Assembly: GCA_905193725.1 (NCBI GenBank)
Contig: CAJJPW010000089.1
Span: 1 to 8,321 of the forward strand
DNA: 8,321 bases
Source of the DNA: an uncultured Eubacteriales bacterium
GTDB taxonomy: Bacteria; Bacillota; Clostridia; Christensenellales; Christensenellaceae
Reading direction: 5' to 3'
Below, piece by piece: positions 5,198 through 8,321 of the stretch. Each line of letters opens with the position of its first letter. Position 1 is the first letter of the stretch. The translations under genes and the position numbers were made by a program. The notes under the pieces are model-generated. The model had not been told where the DNA came from and did no database searches. It was given only the letters and a program-made list of their open reading frames with translations.

Positions 5198-5695
5198 ATG
5201 AAAATATCAATACTTTATTTCAGTAAAAGTGGAAATACCCAAAAAATGGCCCAGGCCATTGCAGATGGTGCACAATCGGTGGAAGGCGTAGAGGCTAAAG
5301 TATTTTCTCTGGAGCAGAGTGAAAATGATTTTGTAAAGGAGAGCCAATGCGTCATTGTGGGCACGCCTACTTATTTGGCCAGTATGGCGGGTGAAGTGAA
5401 AATGTGGCTAGATGGGGCATCTAAAGGCTGCAATTTAGCCGGTAAGCTTGGGGGAGCATTTGCCACAGCGGATTACTTGCATGGCGGAGCAGATCTTGCG
5501 ATTCAATCCATTTTAGGGCATTTGATGGTCAGGGGTATGATGGTGTTTTCCGGCGGTGGCTCCTATGGCAAACCATACATCCATTTAGGGCCAGTAGCTT
5601 TGAAGGAGAACCTAGAGAGCTATCAAGAGGTCTTTACCATCTATGGCCAGAGAATGGCCAGCAAAGCAAAGGATCTTTTTGGCGAGTCTAAGTAG
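5198..5695 (+). CDS. Flavodoxin-like FMN protein (flavodoxin/WrbA family)
   Basis: This 165-aa protein is the right length for a single flavodoxin-fold domain, a soluble FMN carrier that passes electrons at low potential or acts as a quinone or flavin reductase. The FMN phosphate loop SKSGNT (9-14) follows the first strand KISILYF. The second flavin loop region is VGTPTYLASMAGEVKMWLD (54-72). ATADYLHGGADLAI (89-102) corresponds to the WrbA-type HGG loop. I start it at ATG 5198 because GGAGAAGAG (5185-5193) is well spaced for it; an in-frame ATG at 5183 would add five residues (MEKRN) but lacks such a site. It stands alone: a decayed repeat lies before it and a terminator after it. It may serve ferredoxin-like roles under iron limitation, but no Fur-type box was identified. 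Confidence 0.9.
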   Translation: MKISILYFSKSGNTQKMAQAIADGAQSVEGVEAKVFSLEQSENDFVKESQCVIVGTPTYLASMAGEVKMWLDGASKGCNLAGKLGGAFATADYLHGGADLAIQSILGHLMVRGMMVFSGGGSYGKPYIHLGPVALKENLESYQEVFTIYGQRMASKAKDLFGESK

Positions 5696-5864
5696 GGTAG
5701 AGGCTATATTAGCTTGTGTAGTGCTACAAAAAAGCCAAAGCAAGACCTTAGAGAAAATTGGATTAGCTTTGCCTTGCTGCTTGGTCACCGTGACGACATA
5801 TATAGTAAAAGATTGCGCAACTGTGTTTTTTGCGTGAATGCTTTCTTAAAAAATATTAATATGA
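5696..5864. other. 3' untranslated region of the flavodoxin gene
   Basis: No gene is credible here; two plus-strand frames (from 5643 and 5714) have no ribosome binding site, and the second runs through the terminator. The transcript could fold: TGTAG-TG-CTACA near 5718-5729, GTCAC-C-GTGAC at 5784-5794, and competing pairings of the CCAAAGCAAG block near 5734 with the later GCTTTG and CTTGCTGCTTGG blocks (about 5765-5784). These pairings are short and may be chance. Confidence 0.4.
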
Positions 5865-5904
5865 AAAAAGTCGGCATGTCTCTTACGGGAGAATGCCGTT
5901 TTTT
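5865..5904 (+). terminator. Rho-independent terminator after the flavodoxin gene
   Basis: CGGCAT (5872-5877) pairs with ATGCCG (5893-5898), with an inner TCTC/GAGA stem (5879-5882 with 5889-5892) after one bulged base. A run of six Ts (5899-5904) follows, and an A-run precedes it, so it may work weakly on the other strand too. Confidence 0.85.
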
Positions 5905-6073
5905 AGTAGCTTGAATGAGTGATATCTGTGCCATTTGAGAGCGGAATAAAAATTGAAAGCAGGACCTATTGCTGTGGAGAACATGTGATATGGAGACCAG
6001 AGCCGAGGACGACAAAAAGGCCCAAAAATCCTAAAGTCTACGGATCGTAGACTAAATTACGCCTTTTCGCAGC

Positions 6074-6102
6074 TTGATTTTCACGTGTTTTGCGGATATA
6101 CT
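6074..6102 (+). promoter_or_regulatory. Sigma-A promoter of the HTH-membrane protein gene
   Basis: TTGATT (6074-6079), an exact 17-nt spacer and TATACT (6097-6102) put the transcription start near 6109-6110, only about 19 nt before the ATG at 6129. This short leader leaves room for just the ribosome binding site and rules out an ATG at 6090 as the main start. Confidence 0.7.
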
Positions 6103-6113
6103 TGCATCCAAAC

Positions 6114-6123
6114 AAAGGAGGAG
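6114..6123 (+). promoter_or_regulatory. Ribosome binding site fixing the start at 6129
   Basis: AAAGGAGGAG is a near-perfect anti-16S match, with the AGGAGG core 7 nt before ATG 6129. The in-frame ATG at 6090 lies upstream of the promoter -10 box and lacks any such site. Confidence 0.9.
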
Positions 6124-6128
6124 CTTTT

Positions 6129-7844
6129 ATGGATAGCATAAAAACTGGAAGGTTAATTGCAGAATGTAGAAAACACAAAAACATGACGCAACAGCAATTG
6201 GCTGATGCGCTGAATATTACCAATAAGACCATCTCTAAATGGGAAACGGGCCAGGGGATGCCCGATATCAGTATTTTACAGCCACTTGGTGAAATTTTAG
6301 GTGTGAGCATTGATGAATTGGTGAAAGGAGAGCTGAATGTGAATCCTCCAGCAGGACCTGTAGAAAAAACGGCGGGCGTAATATTAGAGGGATGTGAAGA
6401 AGATCCGGCTCTAAACTTCCCCTCGCACTTTCAAAACCACACCCAGTTGACCAGGGAAATGACGTGGGAATTTAGCAAACACACATTTCGCATCTATCAA
6501 AAACCCATCCGCTGGACATCATTTTCCTTTGCAGTCATTACGATACTACTGACATTTGTCTATTTGCTACTGAGCCTCTATCGCAGTAAATGGGATTTCT
6601 ATTTGGTTCTGTTTGCGATATGCAGTGTAATATTTTTACTGATATTTTTTAAGGGATATGCTCTGCGAGCAAATTTCAATTGGAAAAATATGTGTAGCAT
6701 GTATGGAAATAACCCGTGGATGGATTATTATTTTGGAGACGAGAACTTTCTAGTGAAGCGGCCTCAAATGTCAGCCACGCTGCAGTACTCCCAGATCACT
6801 AGAATACTGGAGACAGAAAACCTCTATGTGCTAATGATCGGGAGGCAGGGATTCCTTTTACAAAAAGACGGATGGAAAGGGAAAGACGCGGATTTTATTC
6901 CTTTTCTCCAGAGAAAATGTCCTCAAGCAAGCTTGACCCAGTTAAAACAGAGGGGAAAGAAGACATTTGCCCTATTGAGCGTTGTATTTTTGGTTTTGGC
7001 ACTGTTTTCCTTCTTACTCCAAATGGCATATCTCACTGTAGGCAGCCAGTTCGAGCTGGAATACGTCTATGATTGGTTTTTTTACGCAGTGAATGGATGC
7101 ATCATTCTATTTATTTGCGCTGGCTTGGCATTCTTTTTTCATAAGAAGAAGGGCGTTCAAATCGTCGTTGGATTGGTAGGAGCCGCATTGATGATATGCA
7201 ACATCGTGGCGGGATGCATGGCGCCCACTCGACATAGCATTGTAAGCCTTTCTCCAAGTGGGGAGGATCTGCTGGTACTCAAGGAGGAATCATCGGGGAA
7301 AACGGTTTTATATCGCAACCGATTTTTGATATTTGCCCAGCCTAGAGAGCAATTTCCCTATACTGTGACTGGCGATCCTAAGATTCAGTGGCTGGCAAAT
7401 GATGTCTGTGCCGTAACTTATCAGTCAACTGATCAATCTGTACATCAATATGTGAGCACTTATGGAGATCGTGGGAATGGCATTTCCTATTACTATGTGC
7501 TCAATGCCATACAAGGCCAATGGACTTTGGCAGATAAAAATATAGCAGGTTGGCATTTGGAGGTCAATAAACAAGGAGTATTTATTAAAAATGGTACAAT
7601 AGTGGAATATTACGACTGGGATTCCTGTGTGCAGTTTGGCACATTGGCAGTTTCACTGTGCGAAAATGGTCTACCCAAATGGACCATTGTGCTGGATGAC
7701 AACAGCAGCCTAGATCAAAACGATTTACTGGAGAAGGGCAGTACGATCACTCTTTGTCAAGTTTCTATGGAGAAGACAGCCCCCCTCACTTTTGTGAGAA
7801 CGACCACAGAGCCATCCTCTTTGGAAAACGAATGGAAGGGCTGA
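6129..7844 (+). CDS. XRE-type HTH regulator fused to a five-segment membrane protein with YcxB-like region
   Basis: The protein is 571 aa. Residues 1-67 are an XRE/Cro-type helix-turn-helix (TQQQLADALNITNKTISKWE, 20-39, is the HTH core). A linker follows, then membrane segments at about 129-150 and 155-175. Residues about 190-265 resemble the YcxB-like domain, with FGDENFLVKRP, YSQITRILETENLYVLMI and FIPFLQRK. Further membrane segments lie at about 279-303, 316-337 and 342-363. Positive charges (RGKK before segment 3, HKKK between 4 and 5) put the HTH and the YcxB-like part inside and the last about 208 residues outside. That C-terminal part has a beta-rich pattern (VSLSPSGEDLLVL, WLANDVCAVTYQS) suggestive of a propeller-like fold, but I cannot name it. 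I infer a one-component membrane sensor-regulator. It has its own promoter and ends at a shared terminator. Confidence 0.85.
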   Translation: MDSIKTGRLIAECRKHKNMTQQQLADALNITNKTISKWETGQGMPDISILQPLGEILGVSIDELVKGELNVNPPAGPVEKTAGVILEGCEEDPALNFPSHFQNHTQLTREMTWEFSKHTFRIYQKPIRWTSFSFAVITILLTFVYLLLSLYRSKWDFYLVLFAICSVIFLLIFFKGYALRANFNWKNMCSMYGNNPWMDYYFGDENFLVKRPQMSATLQYSQITRILETENLYVLMIGRQGFLLQKDGWKGKDADFIPFLQRKCPQASLTQLKQRGKKTFALLSVVFLVLALFSFLLQMAYLTVGSQFELEYVYDWFFYAVNGCIILFICAGLAFFFHKKKGVQIVVGLVGAALMICNIVAGCMAPTRHSIVSLSPSGEDLLVLKEESSGKTVLYRNRFLIFAQPREQFPYTVTGDPKIQWLANDVCAVTYQSTDQSVHQYVSTYGDRGNGISYYYVLNAIQGQWTLADKNIAGWHLEVNKQGVFIKNGTIVEYYDWDSCVQFGTLAVSLCENGLPKWTIVLDDNSSLDQNDLLEKGSTITLCQVSMEKTAPLTFVRTTTEPSSLENEWKG

Positions 7845-7850
7845 AAACAA

Positions 7851-7877
7851 AAGAGTCCTCACTAGTAGAGGGCTCTT
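7851..7877. terminator. Bidirectional terminator between convergent genes
   Basis: AAGAGTCCTC (7851-7860) pairs with GAGGGCTCTT (7868-7877), a 10-bp stem with one wobble pair and a 7-nt loop. Read on the minus strand the stem is followed by TTGTTTTC, and on the plus strand by CCTTT, so it is better placed to end the minus-strand ATPase gene but probably serves both. Confidence 0.8.
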
Positions 7878-7913
7878 CCTTTGGTCGATGGGATAGTGCA
7901 TGAGGAATAACGC

Positions 7914-8321
7914 CTACTCGCCGCCCAACACATTGGGCTCCACAGAGGAAATCATCTCGTTCTGGCCGCGGCGAATCTTTTGCCGCCACTTGAGTAACAT
8001 GGCGGAATGAAGGATCACGACGACTGATCCAGCGTTGTGCACCAGCGCCCCCACCACTGGGTCCAGAATGCCACTTATGGCCAGTATGATAGCTAAAAAA
8101 TTGAGGCCCAAGGAGAAGATCATGTTGAGCTTGATGGTGGTCATCATCCGCCTAGAGAGCTGAAATAGATGGGGAAGCTTGGAGATGTCGTCGGATACCA
8201 ACGCAATATCAGCTGCCTCCACTGCAATGTCGCTGCCAATCCCGCCCATGGCAATGCCGATGTACGCCTTACTGAGTGCAGGGGCGTCATTGATACCGTC
8301 GCCTACCATACAGACGGGCTT
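7914..8321 (-). CDS. Heavy-metal P1B-type ATPase, C-terminal part (5' end outside window)
   Basis: The minus-strand frame runs off the right edge, and its last 135 codons are visible. It opens with KPVCMVGDGINDAPAL, the hinge motif of P-type ATPases; residues before the Met at 8309 fit the family, so that Met is internal and not the start. MGGIGSDIAVEAADIALVSDDISKLP follows in the usual place. Two C-terminal membrane segments come next, with KLNMIFSLGLNFLAIILA and the HNAGSVVVILHSAMLL stretch of the last segment, which carries the metal-site region of P1B pumps. The protein uses ATP to export soft or transition metal ions such as Zn, Cd or Co; the exact ion cannot be told without the CPx-type motif and N-terminus upstream. 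It ends with a hydrophilic tail and TAG at 7914-7916, convergent with the HTH-membrane gene. Confidence 0.93.
   Translation of the reverse strand, partial: KPVCMVGDGINDAPALSKAYIGIAMGGIGSDIAVEAADIALVSDDISKLPHLFQLSRRMMTTIKLNMIFSLGLNFLAIILAISGILDPVVGALVHNAGSVVVILHSAMLLKWRQKIRRGQNEMISSVEPNVLGGE

Larger units (their letters stand above)
5905..6128. promoter_or_regulatory. Regulatory gap with 19-bp palindrome before the HTH-membrane gene
   Basis: AGTCTACG-GAT-CGTAGACT at 6035-6053 is a perfect inverted repeat with 8-bp arms. It sits inside a wider pair, AAAAGGC (6015-6021) and GCCTTTT (6061-6067), so the transcript could also form a nested hairpin with a short T-run. Its centre is about 30 bp upstream of the -35 box at 6074, a place for an activator or autoregulator rather than a simple blocking operator. 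Nothing else is recognised in 5905-6014. Confidence 0.55.

Noticed and set aside
5714..5914. 66-aa plus-strand frame after the flavodoxin gene
   Set aside because: It has no ribosome binding site and runs through a clear terminator.
6090..6128. Upstream ATG at 6090 as the start of the HTH-membrane gene
   Set aside because: It lies upstream of the promoter -10 box and lacks a ribosome binding site, while ATG 6129 has an ideal one.

Overview
The window looks like chromosomal DNA of a low-to-mid GC Firmicute of the class Clostridia. The evidence is a Rex redox repressor, a VanW-family surface protein, strong AGGAGG-type ribosome binding sites, sigma-A style promoters with TTTACA/TTGATT and extended -10 boxes, and compact T-tailed terminators. 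This is inference from gene content; no rRNA or tRNA gene is present to place it more exactly.

Layout, left to right. Positions 1-157 hold two copies of a 19-bp tandem repeat cut by the window edge, then a terminator for a gene lying outside. Positions 568-1893 are one open frame that joins a Cof-type HAD phosphatase to a coiled-coil/zinc-ribbon protein. The join carries a perfect ribosome binding site, an ATG and a slippery A-AAA-AAG run, so it is probably two genes joined by loss of one base, or a recoding site. Positions 1910-2113 hold a strong promoter, a structured RNA of about 170 nt and its terminator; I suspect a raiA-motif RNA but cannot prove it. Positions 2295-2472 are dense in inverted repeats and hold the promoter of rex (2499-3155). 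A membrane-anchored VanW-domain protein (3209-4708) follows 53 nt downstream and is probably co-transcribed with it.

Positions 4711 to about 5100 have no gene. They hold a decayed minisatellite with a G-run every 14-15 bp, passing into two 60-bp repeats. A flavodoxin-like gene (5198-5695) follows, with a terminator at 5865-5904. After a 19-bp palindrome and a clean promoter comes a 571-aa membrane protein (6129-7844) with an N-terminal XRE-type helix-turn-helix, a YcxB-like region, five predicted membrane segments and a C-terminal part predicted to lie outside the cell. A bidirectional terminator separates it from the 3' end of a heavy-metal P1B-type ATPase on the minus strand (7914-8321, cut by the window edge).

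Functional picture (inference): Rex reads the NADH/NAD+ balance and the flavodoxin carries electrons, so both point to anaerobic redox metabolism, but no canonical Rex operator is visible in the window. The VanW protein acts at the envelope, and the HTH-membrane protein may link an envelope signal to transcription. The least explained elements are the structured RNA, the HAD/zinc-ribbon junction and the G-phased minisatellite.
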